Assembly (NCBI GenBank): GCA_964614065.1 | Contig: CAZTJJ010000108.1 | Span: forward strand, 1-5,816 | DNA from: M55B111 sp964614065 | GTDB taxonomy: Bacteria; Bipolaricaulota; Bipolaricaulia; M55B111 | Length of the DNA: 5,816 bases | Direction: 5' to 3' | Shown here: one piece after another, positions 5,758 to 5,816 of the stretch | How the letters are laid out: every line of letters begins with the position of its first letter | Numbering within the stretch: the stretch's first letter is position 1 | Notes under the pieces: model-generated | What the model saw: the letters and a program-made list of their open reading frames with translations, nothing else | Database searches by the model: none | What the model was told of the DNA's origin: nothing | Position numbers and translations under genes: made by a program

Positions 5758-5816
5758 TTTGACTCAACTTTAACACCTGATATCCAGCTAATACCCTTCC
5801 CAATGGTTGATGCTGG

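Overview
The window reads like a chromosomal segment of a Gram-positive Bacillota (Bacillus/Paenibacillus-like). Base composition is moderate (by eye a little over 40% GC), purine-rich Shine-Dalgarno sites precede most genes, GTG and TTG starts occur beside ATG, and the protein families fit. This assignment is inference from style and families, not from a marker gene.

Left part (1-4293, all + strand): the 3' end of a dihydrodipicolinate-synthase/N-acetylneuraminate-lyase family aldolase. It is followed by two ABC permease genes of the DppB/OppB and DppC/OppC families, then an intact-looking cytoplasmic S9 family serine peptidase of the acylaminoacyl-peptidase type. Spacings are 70, 66 and 114 bp with no convincing terminator between them. 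The simplest reading is one operon that imports short peptides (or a similar solute), cleaves them inside the cell and processes a product with the aldolase-like enzyme. The ATPase subunits and the solute-binding protein are not in the window; they may lie upstream or elsewhere.

Middle (4294-5375): a 191-bp gap ends in a long imperfect inverted repeat directly before the ribosome-binding site of a ten-helix DMT/EamA-family transporter, which is probably controlled separately from the operon.

Right part (5376-5816): no + strand gene is visible. On the - strand there is a good intrinsic terminator (about 5570-5595). Just upstream of it in that direction is a small Trp-rich ORF of 46 codons (5757-5617) that overlaps several hairpins, one of them strong. 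This end is more GC-rich in codon third positions than the genes to the left. It is either a small or decayed gene or a structured transcript whose upstream part lies outside the window.

The most notable points are: the S9 peptidase keeps its Ser-Asp-His triad but has altered or missing active-site loops; an inverted repeat sits at the DMT gene start; and the minus-strand structured unit at the right edge is unidentified. I found no CRISPR array, tRNA, rRNA or recognisable mobile element.
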